Shown here: positions 52,448-61,289 of the stretch, one piece after another
Layout: every line of letters starts with the position of its first letter
How positions within the stretch are numbered: the first letter of the stretch is position 1
DNA from: Prado023 sp963788325
Lineage (GTDB): Bacteria; Actinomycetota; Actinomycetes; S36-B12; CAIYMF01
Reading direction: 5' to 3'
Assembly (NCBI GenBank): GCA_963788325.1
Contig: CAWBGJ010000001.1
Coordinates: forward strand, 1 to 64,000
DNA length: 64,000 nucleotides
Position numbers and translations under genes: made by a program
Notes under the pieces: generated by a model
What the model saw: the letters and a program-made list of their open reading frames with translations, nothing else
Databases searched by the model: none
What the model was told of the DNA's origin: nothing

Positions 52448-54184
52448 CTAGCGGATCGGGTTGCTGGGTCCGACCGGCTCGCCGATCACCTCGGCGAAAC
52501 CAGCCCCGATGCACTCCACGAACAGGTCCTGATCGGGGATGGCCGCGTCATCCATGGAGATGCCGATCCCGGCGATGCCGTTGTAGGACAGCAGCGTGAC
52601 GTTGGTCGCCGCCCCGACCGTGGCCGTCAACGGGTACATGGCCAGGACCTTGGCCCCGGCCACCCAGACTGGCATGGGCACACCAGGAACGTTGCTGGCA
52701 GTGAAGTCACTCGTCCGCGCCGTGGCCGGGAAGACCTCCGAGGGCAGCAGTCGGTAGCCGACCTCGGCCAGCGGGTCGACCAGGTGCAGCGCTGGCTCCT
52801 TGCGCCAGCCGCTGACGATCTCGTGGATCGCGGCCATCCGTTCGGCCGGATCGAGGATGTCGACAGGCACCTCGAAGCGAGCGATCGTGACGGCGTTCTG
52901 CGCGGGGCGCTGCGGGTCGCGAAGGCTGATCGGCATGTTGCAGCGCAGGACGGTCACAGGCTCGCCCCGGCGCTCGTGGTAGATGCGCAGGCCTCCGGTC
53001 ACAGCAGCCATGTACGCATCGTTGAGGCTCAGGCCGTGCACCTTGGCCGCGGTCTTCAGGCCCGCCAGGGGCACGTCGAAGGTGACGAAGTGGTAGTTGA
53101 TCGACCGACCGGTCATCACCGGTGACATCGGCGAGGTCGGCACCGTCAGGAACTTCGCCGCCGACTTGAGCACGCCCAGCACGTCATCGACGATACCCAA
53201 GGGGTCGCGCAGCGCTCGCCCGGCGACCGGAAGGGCTGCGTCGGTGACGTCCTTGACCGACTTCATAAGGAACGAGGACGCATCAACCATCGCGGTGCCC
53301 AAGAAGCCCGCGGTGTCCAGAGGGGCCGAGATCGGTGCAGGTGGCATCGGGCCGAGGTCAGCGCCCGAGGGCATCAGGTCGATGACCGTGGCGCCCAGCA
53401 TCATCGCGCCCTGCCCATCAGCGATGGCGTGGTGCAGCTTGACCAGCAGCGCGGCGCGCCCGTCGGCCAGGCCCTCGATGAGCGTGACCTGCCACAGGGG
53501 TCGCACGAGGTCGAACTCGGTCATGGACTGCCGCCGCGCCTCATCGAGCACCTGGTCCCAGGTACCGGGCTCGGAGACCCGGAACCGGCGCATGTGGAAG
53601 CCGAGGTCGAAGTCAGGGTCGATCGACAGCCGCGGACTGAGGATGTCACTCGGTCCCTCGATGACCTTCTGGCGCAGGATCGGGGCGACCCGGCTGGCCC
53701 GGTCGAACCGATCGACGAGGGTTGACCAGTCGGGGCTGGACTCCATCGCGATGAGGCCGATGATGGGCGAGCGCATGCTCGGGTCGTCGGAGGCCGCCCG
53801 CCAGGTGGCGAAGTCGAACCCGGAGAGCCGGCGCGGACCGACCGAGGCGGCGTCGCCCTCGGGTCCCCGTCCCGCCTGCCGCGCAGAGCCCACTGCTGCT
53901 CCGGCACGGCCGGCCGCCGCCCGGGCAGTCCGCTTGGCTGCAGCGCGCTTGCGACCGGAGGTGGCCCCAGCCGACGGCGCCTCGGGGGCCTTCGGCGCAG
54001 GCGCCTTCTTGGCTGGCGTGGGAGTCGCGGCGGGCGCCTTCTTGGCCGGAGCCTTCTTGGCCGGAGCCTTCTTGGCAGCCGCCTTCTTCGTGGGCGCCTT
54101 CGTGGCTGGCGCCTGCTCCCCTGACTCCTTGTCGGCGGGTGCCTCGGTCGGCGCAGTCGGCTCGGCCGATGCCTGCACGTCCAT
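52448..54184 (-). CDS. Wax ester synthase / acyl-CoA:diacylglycerol acyltransferase with a histone-like N-terminal tail
   Basis: The enzyme acylates diacylglycerol or fatty alcohols to make storage lipid. The catalytic motif HHxxxDG is HHAIADG at residues 251-257. The conserved PLW (about residues 229-231), NDAYMAAVTGGLR and GIAGIGISMD segments follow. The first 115 residues are unusual: a lysine/alanine/proline-rich stretch with AKKAPAKKAP repeats and a run of KRTARAAAGR, resembling histone H1/HupB-type tails. The ATG at 54184 has a weak GGAAGAC site. The tail may bind DNA, phospholipid or the lipid-droplet surface; that is inference. No adjacent lipid gene was seen. Confidence 0.88.
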   Translation of the reverse strand: MDVQASAEPTAPTEAPADKESGEQAPATKAPTKKAAAKKAPAKKAPAKKAPAATPTPAKKAPAPKAPEAPSAGATSGRKRAAAKRTARAAAGRAGAAVGSARQAGRGPEGDAASVGPRRLSGFDFATWRAASDDPSMRSPIIGLIAMESSPDWSTLVDRFDRASRVAPILRQKVIEGPSDILSPRLSIDPDFDLGFHMRRFRVSEPGTWDQVLDEARRQSMTEFDLVRPLWQVTLIEGLADGRAALLVKLHHAIADGQGAMMLGATVIDLMPSGADLGPMPPAPISAPLDTAGFLGTAMVDASSFLMKSVKDVTDAALPVAGRALRDPLGIVDDVLGVLKSAAKFLTVPTSPMSPVMTGRSINYHFVTFDVPLAGLKTAAKVHGLSLNDAYMAAVTGGLRIYHERRGEPVTVLRCNMPISLRDPQRPAQNAVTIARFEVPVDILDPAERMAAIHEIVSGWRKEPALHLVDPLAEVGYRLLPSEVFPATARTSDFTASNVPGVPMPVWVAGAKVLAMYPLTATVGAATNVTLLSYNGIAGIGISMDDAAIPDQDLFVECIGAGFAEVIGEPVGPSNPIR

Positions 54185-54264
54185 GTCTTCCACGTCTTCG
54201 CTCCTGTGGGCCGTTGTACGCCGCACCGTACTAGCGGTGCAGCGCCGATGCGCTGCCGGGACGC

Positions 54265-55017
54265 TCAGGCCAGCTCGGCCAGGACCTCAGCAGGGATGTC
54301 GGCGTTGGTGAACACGTTCTGCACATCGTCGCTGTCCTCGAGGGCATCGACCAGGCGCATGATCTTGATCGCACCCTGGGCGTCCAGGGGCACTTCCACC
54401 GAGGCCACGAACTCCGTGTCCGCCGACTCGTAGTCCAGGCCTGCGGCCTGCAGCGCCTTGCGGACCTCGACCAGGTCCGTCGCCTCGGTCATCACCTCGA
54501 AGGCCTCGTCGAGGTCGTTGACCTCCTCGGCCCCGGCCTCGAGCACGGCCATGAGCACATCGTCCTCAGTCACGCCGTCGGCCTTGGGCACGATGATGAC
54601 CCCCTTGCGGGCGAACAGGTACGAGACGCTGTTCGGGTCGGCCATGCTGCCACCGTTGCGGGTCATCGCCACCCGAACCTCGGTGGCCGCCCGGTTGCGG
54701 TTGTCGGTGAGGCACTCCACGAGGACCGCCACCCCGTTGGGCCCGTAGCCCTCGTACATGATGGTCTGCCAGTCGGCGCCGTCCGCGTCCACGCCGGATC
54801 CGCGCTTGAGCGCACGGTCGATGTTGTCGGCCGGAACCGAGTTCTTCTTGGCCTTCTGGATCGCGTCATAGAGGGTGGGGTTGCCGTCGACGTCCCCGCC
54901 GCCGGTCCGCGCCGCCACCTCGATGTTCTTGATCAGCTTCGCGAACAGCTTGCCGCGCTTGGCGTCGATGGCGGCCTTCTTGTGCTTCGTGGTCGCCCAC
55001 TTGGAATGGCCGGACAT
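54265..55017 (-). CDS. yebC: YebC/PmpR-family protein
   Basis: This 250-residue member of the YebC family is involved in transcription control and, for YebC-type proteins, in easing ribosome stalling at polyproline. It starts MSGHSKWATTKHKKAAIDAKRGK, the family's N-terminal signature, with FAKLIKNIEVAARTGG next and the acidic central domain (VLEAGAEEVNDL). It sits upstream of the wax synthase and downstream of the pdx genes, the usual actinobacterial neighbourhood. Confidence 0.96.
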   Translation of the reverse strand: MSGHSKWATTKHKKAAIDAKRGKLFAKLIKNIEVAARTGGGDVDGNPTLYDAIQKAKKNSVPADNIDRALKRGSGVDADGADWQTIMYEGYGPNGVAVLVECLTDNRNRAATEVRVAMTRNGGSMADPNSVSYLFARKGVIIVPKADGVTEDDVLMAVLEAGAEEVNDLDEAFEVMTEATDLVEVRKALQAAGLDYESADTEFVASVEVPLDAQGAIKIMRLVDALEDSDDVQNVFTNADIPAEVLAELA

Positions 55018-55035
55018 GATGCTCCTTCGATTGGA

Positions 55036-55638
55036 TCAGGCGACGCGGCGCACCATGTCGGTGAACAACGCGTGCACCCGATGGTCTCCGGTGAGTTCGG
55101 GATGGAACGAGGTGGCCAGCAGCGACCCGCTCCGGACGGCAACAATCCTATCGCTCACGTCCCCGGGCACGGTCGCCAAGACCTCCACCCGCTCCCCCAC
55201 GGACTCCACCCAGGGGGCGCGGATGAACACGGCCCGAATCGGGTCGGACCCGACAGCGGGGAAGTCCACATCGGCCTCGAAGGAGTCCACCTGGCGGCCG
55301 AACGCATTGCGCCGCACCACCATGTCGATCCCCCCGATCGGCACCTGGTTGGCCCGGCCATCGAGGATCGTGTCGGCCAGCAGGATCATCCCGGCGCACG
55401 AGCCATAGACCGGCAGCCCGCCGGCCACTGCGGCACGCAGGGGCTCCATCAACCCCCAGCGCACAGCCAGCATCGAGATGGTGGTCGACTCCCCTCCGGG
55501 CAGCACCAACCCCGCCACACCGCCGAGAGTGCGGGCATCACGGACCTCGACGGGCCGGGCACCGACGGCCGACAGGGCCGCGCAGTGCTCGCGCACGTCC
55601 CCCTGGAGTGCCAGGACCCCGATGGTCGGCTGGGTCAC
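55036..55638 (-). CDS. pdxT: Pyridoxal 5'-phosphate synthase glutaminase subunit PdxT
   Basis: PdxT hydrolyses glutamine and channels ammonia to PdxS. The 200-residue protein has the class I amidotransferase triad: cysteine in VYGSCAGMIL and the His/Glu in ATSFHPELTG. The GGEST motif (LVLPGGESTTISML) is also present. Start and stop lie tight against pdxS (four-base overlap) and yebC. Confidence 0.96.
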   Translation of the reverse strand: MTQPTIGVLALQGDVREHCAALSAVGARPVEVRDARTLGGVAGLVLPGGESTTISMLAVRWGLMEPLRAAVAGGLPVYGSCAGMILLADTILDGRANQVPIGGIDMVVRRNAFGRQVDSFEADVDFPAVGSDPIRAVFIRAPWVESVGERVEVLATVPGDVSDRIVAVRSGSLLATSFHPELTGDHRVHALFTDMVRRVA

Positions 55639-56543
55639 CAGCCGCGCTCGGCGAGGCGGTGTGCGGCCGGGAGCTCCTCGACGTTGATCCCGACCATCGC
55701 CTCACCCAGCCCGCGTGAGACCTTGGCGATGATCCCGGGGTCGTTGAAGTGCAGGGTGGCCTGGACGATCGCGTTGGCCCGCTGCGCTGGATTGCCCGAC
55801 TTGAAGATGCCTGAGCCCACGAAGACCCCGTCAGCACCGAGCTGCATCATCATGGCGGCGTCGGCAGGCGTCGCGATCCCGCCCGCAGTGAACAGCACCA
55901 CGGGCAGGGCGCCCCGCTCGGCGACCTCCTTGACCAGCTCGTAGGGCGCCGAGATCTCCTTGGCCGCCACGTACAGCTCGTCAGGGTTCATCGAGGACAG
56001 GCGCTTGATCTCTCCGCGGATGCTGCGCATGTGCGTGGTGGCATTGGAGACGTCGCCCGTGCCGGCCTCACCCTTGGAGCGGATCATGGCCGCACCCTCG
56101 GTGATCCGACGCAGGGCCTCACCCAGGTTCGTCGCACCGCAGACGAAGGGGACGGTGAAGCCCCACTTGTCGATGTGGTGGGTGTAGTCCGCGGGAGTCA
56201 GCACCTCGGACTCGTCGATGTAGTCCACGCCGAGGGACTCCAGGACCTGGGCCTCGACGAAGTGCCCGATGCGAGCCTTGGCCATGACCGGGATGGAGAC
56301 CGCGTCGATGATGCCGTCGATCATGTCCGGATCACTCATCCGGGACACGCCACCCTGGGCGCGGATGTCGGCCGGGACCCGCTCGAGGGCCATGACGGCC
56401 ACGGCACCGGCATCCTCGGCGATGCGCGCCTGCTCAGCGGTGACCACGTCCATGATGACGCCACCCTTGAGCATCTCGGCCATGCCGCGCTTGACGCGTT
56501 GGGTGCCGAGGGCAGTTCCAGTGGGGTCGGGGGTGCTGCTCAC
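55635..56543 (-). CDS. pdxS: Pyridoxal 5'-phosphate synthase subunit PdxS
   Basis: PdxS forms the dodecameric TIM-barrel core that makes PLP from ribose 5-phosphate, glyceraldehyde 3-phosphate and ammonia. The 302-residue protein has the substrate lysine regions in GGVIMDVVTAEQA and PVMAKARIGHFVEAQ and the phosphate loop LPVVLFTAGGIATPADAA. The GTG at 56543 with an AGGAG site is chosen over a longer frame to 56747. Confidence 0.96.
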   Translation of the reverse strand: MSSTPDPTGTALGTQRVKRGMAEMLKGGVIMDVVTAEQARIAEDAGAVAVMALERVPADIRAQGGVSRMSDPDMIDGIIDAVSIPVMAKARIGHFVEAQVLESLGVDYIDESEVLTPADYTHHIDKWGFTVPFVCGATNLGEALRRITEGAAMIRSKGEAGTGDVSNATTHMRSIRGEIKRLSSMNPDELYVAAKEISAPYELVKEVAERGALPVVLFTAGGIATPADAAMMMQLGADGVFVGSGIFKSGNPAQRANAIVQATLHFNDPGIIAKVSRGLGEAMVGINVEELPAAHRLAERGW

Positions 56544-56620
56544 GATCTCTCCTGCGCCGATGGGGTTCGAGGGCCTGAGTTTACGTCCCTGCGCCACGTT
56601 GGCGAAACGCGCCGCATCCC

Positions 56621-57712
56621 TCAACTGAGGCTCACCTCGCGGGAACGGTCCATCAGGAGGATCCACACCTGTCCACGGTCCAGGACGATCGGCTCGCCGG
56701 CGCTGTCGAAGTAGGTCGTGGGGTCCTGCTCGTCTGCCCGGGCCCACGTGATGTCGTGTGCCCGACCATCACGCAGGAGCACGCCCGTGCCCTTGCCCGT
56801 GGTGATCGTCAGCGGCGTGCGCCCACCGAACTTGTCCCCGTACCCGGAGTCCTTCTGCTTCACGTACTGGACGATCACTGAGTGCGCGCGCTGGACCCCG
56901 GGCGCATCGGTGTCGCGTGCCTGAGCACCGTTGAGCCACACGTCATAGCTGCCCCGTCCGGAACTCCACCGGAACTGGGCGCTGGAGGACGGCCATCGCG
57001 CAGTCACCACCTTCGCCTTCGTCCCGCCCGGGACGCGCTCGGGATCGAAGCGCAGCCCCATGTCCGCCGACACAGCGGTGGCCCCGGAGGTGGCCAGGAT
57101 CACCTCCGGCTCGGCCATCAGGTTGTAGGGCGCGACCCGCCCGCCGTACTCGCGGTGGAAGCCCGGGCTGTCCAGGTCGGGGGTCACCTGGGTCCAGTTC
57201 GCCTGGCCGAGCGCCGGGCCGAGCTTCGACTGGGCCCCGGAGTAGACGAAGGCGACATCCCCGTATTGGGCGAAGAGCTCCACGTCACTGATCCGGGCGC
57301 TGCGCACCGGGCCGACCGTGCTCGGCATCCGCGCGGAGAACACCGCGGCGATCCGCGTGAGGCCGAACTCGACCGGCTCCACGTAGACGATGTCGGCCTT
57401 GGTCAGGCCCCTGTGCGGCTGGGCATTGAGCGTGTTGTCCATCTTGACGACCATCACCGGCGTGCCCAGCCCACCCTTGCGCCCGGTGTACGGCGAGCGG
57501 TCGGGCACCGGCGGGATCGGGGTGGGGCTCACACTCGGGCTCGGCGCAGCCTCAGCAGTGGCCACTGGGACGGGCGCTGGGGTGTCGCTCCGACCCAGCG
57601 AGCAGGCAGCCAGCAGCCCGACGAGACCCAGAGTGGCCACCCGACCGGCCGCGGTGCGAGCCCGGCCGCGGGGGCGCGGCGACGGATGCCACGCGGCGTG
57701 CCGAATGCTCAT
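56621..57712 (-). CDS. DUF3048 lipoprotein
   Basis: This 363-residue secreted protein has a basic N-terminus, a hydrophobic stretch and a lipobox LLAACSLG (cleavage before Cys at about residue 37), so it should be a membrane-anchored lipoprotein. After a Pro/Ser-rich spacer, the DUF3048 domain runs from SPYTGRKGGLGTPVMVVKMDN to the end, with the conserved VGPVRSARISDVEL and PTTYFDSAG segments. The function is unknown; relatives include YerB of Bacillus. The start at 57712 is the ATG before the signal peptide. Confidence 0.88.
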   Translation of the reverse strand: MSIRHAAWHPSPRPRGRARTAAGRVATLGLVGLLAACSLGRSDTPAPVPVATAEAAPSPSVSPTPIPPVPDRSPYTGRKGGLGTPVMVVKMDNTLNAQPHRGLTKADIVYVEPVEFGLTRIAAVFSARMPSTVGPVRSARISDVELFAQYGDVAFVYSGAQSKLGPALGQANWTQVTPDLDSPGFHREYGGRVAPYNLMAEPEVILATSGATAVSADMGLRFDPERVPGGTKAKVVTARWPSSSAQFRWSSGRGSYDVWLNGAQARDTDAPGVQRAHSVIVQYVKQKDSGYGDKFGGRTPLTITTGKGTGVLLRDGRAHDITWARADEQDPTTYFDSAGEPIVLDRGQVWILLMDRSREVSLS

Positions 57713-57815
57713 GGGCCAAAGGTAATCGCCGCGGCGGGCAACGCCGACGCGGCCCGCGGTGGGGCCGCGCGCATTCGCGCGGCGGGTGGGCACGCGGCCC
57801 GACCGGCTGGACGCG

Positions 57816-58373
57816 TCAGCTGCGCAGGGCCAGCGCGGGTGCGATCTCGTCGTCCATCTCGAAGCTGACCGGCTGATCGGCGTGACCGGCCAGTCGAAAC
57901 CAGCGGACCATGGGGCCTCCCCGGAGCAGGCGGGCGGCCTGAACGCCGTCGTTGAGGAACCGACGCGCCAGCGCCACCTGCGTGCACGCAGTCGACAGGT
58001 CCTCGACAAGGGCCTCCCCCTCGGGATTCCTGCGCAGCGCGGCCACCTCCTGCCCGTCGGCGAACACCTCGCGCAGGTCACGCGACATCTCCGACTCGAC
58101 CAACCCACGCTCGACGGCATCGGTCTCATCGGCGTAGCGGGAGTTCGCCGCGGCCCGGGCGAGCACGAATGCCGACGCTGGATCGATGAGCCCTGAGGTG
58201 GCAATCGCCTCAACCGCGGCCGCCCGCCGAAGCAGCTGCACGTCCAGCGAGCTCCGCGCCAGTTCGATGCGGTGGTGCACACGGTCGATCCGGCCGGCCA
58301 GCGCGCTGGCCCGCCAGATTGTCCACCCGATCACGAGCACCAGGACGATGATCCAGAAGAGGTCGACCTTCAT
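57816..58373 (-). CDS. Small actinobacterial membrane protein (LemA-like)
   Basis: This 185-residue protein has one N-terminal membrane helix (VDLFWIIVLVLVIGWTIWRA, residues 3-22) and a helical cytoplasmic domain with AAAVEAIATSGLI and ANSRYADETDAVERGLVE. The N-terminal helix followed by alternating coiled segments recalls LemA, but similarity is too weak to be sure. It overlaps pimA by four bases, so it is co-translated with the mannoside cluster. No function is assigned. Confidence 0.7.
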   Translation of the reverse strand: MKVDLFWIIVLVLVIGWTIWRASALAGRIDRVHHRIELARSSLDVQLLRRAAAVEAIATSGLIDPASAFVLARAAANSRYADETDAVERGLVESEMSRDLREVFADGQEVAALRRNPEGEALVEDLSTACTQVALARRFLNDGVQAARLLRGGPMVRWFRLAGHADQPVSFEMDDEIAPALALRS

Positions 58374-59572
58374 TGATCAGCCCCCCGTTCGCGAGGTCGG
58401 CTGCTGACCCGCCGGATCGGCATCCGACCCCAGAACTGGCCGGACAGGTCCGCCTCCACCTTCTCCCCGCCGGGTGTCACGCTGTTGTACACCGCGACGA
58501 CCTGCCGGGCGATGGTCGCCCAGTCGAACTCGGCGGCGCGACGCCGGCCCTCGGCGGTCAGTGCCGCCCGCCGCTGGGGATCAGCCAGCAGCGAGATCAG
58601 GCGGTCTGCGAGGTCCGCGGAGTCCCCGTTGGTGAAGGTCACGCCGGCCCGGCCCTCGTCCAGCACCCGCTGGAAGGCCTCGATGTCGCTGGCCACGACC
58701 GGTGTCCCGGCTGCCATCGCCTCCAGGAGGATGATCCCGAACGACTCCCCACCAGTGTTCGGGGCCACGTAGATGTCAGCCGAGCGCAGGGCACGGGCCT
58801 TGTCCTCCTGGCTGACCAGGCCGAGGAACTCGACCCGCGCCGCGATCTCGGTCGGCAGGCTGGCGCGCACCGACTCGACGTCGCCAGGTCCGGCCACCAG
58901 GACGTTGGCCCCCGGAACCGCGGACAGCACCTTGGGCAGGGCGTCGAGCAGGATGGGCAAGCCCTTGCGTGGCTCATCGATCCGGCCCAGGAACATCAGC
59001 GTGTCGCTGCCCCGAGCGCGCCCGGGCAGCGGCTCATCCCCGGCGAACAGGGTGATGTCCACTCCGTTGGGGATCAGGACGGCGTCCCCGCCGGTGTACT
59101 CCACCAGCGAGCGCCGCGCGTACTCGCTCACAGCGATCCGGGCGCGGATCTTCTCGGTGGCGCTGCGCACCAGAGGTGCGGTCGCGTTCAGATCGCGGCG
59201 CGACGAGCGCACGCTGGCATGCCAGGTGGCCACGACCGGACCGTCCGCGACCCAGATCGACAGCAGCGACAAGGTGGGTCCGACGGGTTCGTGGACGTGC
59301 AGGATGTCGAGGTCGGACTCCTTGATCCACGTGCGCGCCCGTGCCGCCGGACCAGGTCCGAAGTTGATCTTCGCCACTGAGCCGTTCGAGCTGATCGACA
59401 CCGGCTTGCCGCCGCTGGTGACATACTCGGGCAGCGCGTCGTCGTCCTCGGCCGGGGCCAGCACCAGGGCTTCGTGACCCAGCCGCATGAGGGCCAGGCG
59501 CAGGTCCTCGATGTGGGCCGCGACTCCGCCGGGGGTGTCCCAGGCATACGGGCAGACCAGGCCAACGCGCAT
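58370..59572 (-). CDS. pimA: Phosphatidylinositol alpha-mannosyltransferase PimA
   Basis: PimA adds the first mannose from GDP-mannose to phosphatidylinositol, opening the PIM/lipoarabinomannan pathway. The 400-residue GT-B enzyme (GT4 family) has MRVGLVCPYAWDTPGGVAAH in its N-terminal domain, the ESFGIILLEAMA EX7E motif and the N-terminal membrane-association loop. It overlaps the neighbours on both sides. Position next to an acyltransferase and a PI synthase supports the call. Confidence 0.93.
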   Translation of the reverse strand: MRVGLVCPYAWDTPGGVAAHIEDLRLALMRLGHEALVLAPAEDDDALPEYVTSGGKPVSISSNGSVAKINFGPGPAARARTWIKESDLDILHVHEPVGPTLSLLSIWVADGPVVATWHASVRSSRRDLNATAPLVRSATEKIRARIAVSEYARRSLVEYTGGDAVLIPNGVDITLFAGDEPLPGRARGSDTLMFLGRIDEPRKGLPILLDALPKVLSAVPGANVLVAGPGDVESVRASLPTEIAARVEFLGLVSQEDKARALRSADIYVAPNTGGESFGIILLEAMAAGTPVVASDIEAFQRVLDEGRAGVTFTNGDSADLADRLISLLADPQRRAALTAEGRRRAAEFDWATIARQVVAVYNSVTPGGEKVEADLSGQFWGRMPIRRVSSRPRERGADQ

Positions 59573-60516
59573 CAGCGCTCACCTTCCTCGGGGGTGGGAT
59601 CGTCCCCGCCGGCCGCATCCCGGGCGGCCAGCCGGTCCGGGTCGAGGTCGGACAGCCACAGGCGCTGGAGCATGTGCCAGTCCTGCGGGTGTGCCCGGAT
59701 CGCACCGCCCAGTGCATCGGCCACGCCCTGGGTCGCCACCTTGATCCGCTCGCCGCGATCCCCGTGCTCGGGGGGGACGACCTCGGGCAGGACTTCGCCG
59801 GCATTGCCGTCGTCCCAGAAGAGGCTCACGGGCAGCAGCGCAGCGCCGGTGTCCACGGCAAGGGCGGCCGGTCCGGCCGGGAACCGCGTCGCCTCCCCGA
59901 GGAACTGCACCTCGATGCCCGACGCAGACAGGTCGCGGTCGGCCAGCAGCGGCACGAAGCCGCCGGACTCCAGCGTCTGCACCAGGGCCGGGTACACCCC
60001 GGCGTCCCCGAGCCCCAGGATCCGCATGCCCAGGGACTCCCGGTAGGCCACGAAGGCATCGAACAGCGCGGCCGGCTCCAGGCGCTCGGCGACGGTGGTC
60101 ACCTGGACGTGGTTGCGGGAGAAGTACGCCCCCGCGTGGTCCCAGTTGCCCATGTGCGGCAGCGCGACCACCGCCCCCCTGCCCTCGGCCAACGCCTCGA
60201 CAATGAGATGGGAGTTGGCCAACCGGAATGCGTCGATCCGGGCTGCGTCCCAGCCTGGGAGGCGGAACGCGTCGCACCAGTACCGCAGGTACGAGCGCAT
60301 CCCGGCTCGGGAGACCTCCCGCAGTCGCTGCGGGTCCACCGGGCCGGGTCCCAGCACCCGCTCGAGGTTGGCCTCAAGCCGGCGCACCCCGCCGCTGCGG
60401 GAGCGCCACTGCTGATCCGCGATCTGGTCGAACAGCCGGTAGGCCACCGCTTCGGGCATGAGCCGTACGGCCCGCCAACCACCGGCATAGGCCAGATAGG
60501 TCGCCTGCTCGATCAC
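59572..60516 (-). CDS. patA: Phosphatidylinositol mannoside acyltransferase (PatA/HtrB type)
   Basis: PatA acylates the mannose of PIM from acyl-CoA. The 314-residue protein has the HX4D motif as LPHMGNWDHAG (H121, D126) and conserved downstream residues LADRDLSASGIEVQFLGE. The N-terminal amphipathic helix (ATYLAYAGGWRAVRL) fits peripheral membrane attachment. The GTG at 60516 lies eight bases after the pgsA stop and the stop overlaps pimA. Confidence 0.93.
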   Translation of the reverse strand: MIEQATYLAYAGGWRAVRLMPEAVAYRLFDQIADQQWRSRSGGVRRLEANLERVLGPGPVDPQRLREVSRAGMRSYLRYWCDAFRLPGWDAARIDAFRLANSHLIVEALAEGRGAVVALPHMGNWDHAGAYFSRNHVQVTTVAERLEPAALFDAFVAYRESLGMRILGLGDAGVYPALVQTLESGGFVPLLADRDLSASGIEVQFLGEATRFPAGPAALAVDTGAALLPVSLFWDDGNAGEVLPEVVPPEHGDRGERIKVATQGVADALGGAIRAHPQDWHMLQRLWLSDLDPDRLAARDAAGGDDPTPEEGER

Positions 60517-60523
60517 TGCCGGC

Positions 60524-61180
60524 TCACTGCGCTGTGGCGCTGGGGTCCGGGTCCGACTCCTGGTCCGGCGCCTGGCCGCCGCGCGGCTTGAGCTGGCTGC
60601 GCACGTCGAGCCCGCGCTGGAACACGGTGATCACTGTCAGGACGGCCAGCACCGCGAGGGCCGCCGTCATCCCCCAGTCGACGAATTGCTGCAGAATCGC
60701 GCCGATCGCCAGCAGGATCATCCGCTCGGCGCGCTCAGCGATGCCGCCATTGGCCGTGGCGTCCACGGCCTCGGCCCGCGCCTTCGCGTAGCTGATCACC
60801 GCCCCGCCGACCATGCACACCCACGCCAGCAGGGTGGTCAGGGTGTTCGAGTACCACGCAGCCCAGATGAGAAGCGCTCCGAAGATGGCGCCGTCCGCCA
60901 CGCGGTCCAGGGTGGCATCGAACCAGGCGCCCCAGGGCCCTTGGGTGCCGGTCAGGCGCGCCATCGTGCCATCGAGCACATCAGCGGACACGAACACGGC
61001 CAGCAGCAGCATCGCGGGGATGAACCGGCCCGAAGGGATCAGGACCAGGGCGGTCACCACGGTCAGTGTCGTACCGGTCAGGGTCACCATGTCCGGGGTG
61101 ATCCGCATGCGCAGCAGGGCGCGCGCGATCGGTTCCACGACAGGTGCGATCACGCCTCGCGCATCTTGGTTGTTCAGCAT
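60524..61180 (-). CDS. pgsA: CDP-alcohol phosphatidyltransferase, probably phosphatidylinositol(-phosphate) synthase
   Basis: This integral-membrane enzyme makes PI or PI-phosphate from CDP-diacylglycerol. The 218-residue protein has six membrane helices and the full signature DVLDGTMARLTGTQGPWGAWFD with the later DRVAD aspartate. Position before patA and pimA identifies the lipid as the PIM precursor. The ATG at 61180 has only a weak ribosome-binding site; the longer frame to 61258 would extend into the divergent promoter area. Confidence 0.9.
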   Translation of the reverse strand: MLNNQDARGVIAPVVEPIARALLRMRITPDMVTLTGTTLTVVTALVLIPSGRFIPAMLLLAVFVSADVLDGTMARLTGTQGPWGAWFDATLDRVADGAIFGALLIWAAWYSNTLTTLLAWVCMVGGAVISYAKARAEAVDATANGGIAERAERMILLAIGAILQQFVDWGMTAALAVLAVLTVITVFQRGLDVRSQLKPRGGQAPDQESDPDPSATAQ

Positions 61181-61289
61181 CAGGATTCCGATCGTAGCGA
61201 GAAACACCCCACCCGGGTGCGCGAACGCGGCTCTGTGTTGCAAGGCTTGGGGTCGCATCGCAGGTCACACCACGACGAAAGGCAGCGAC

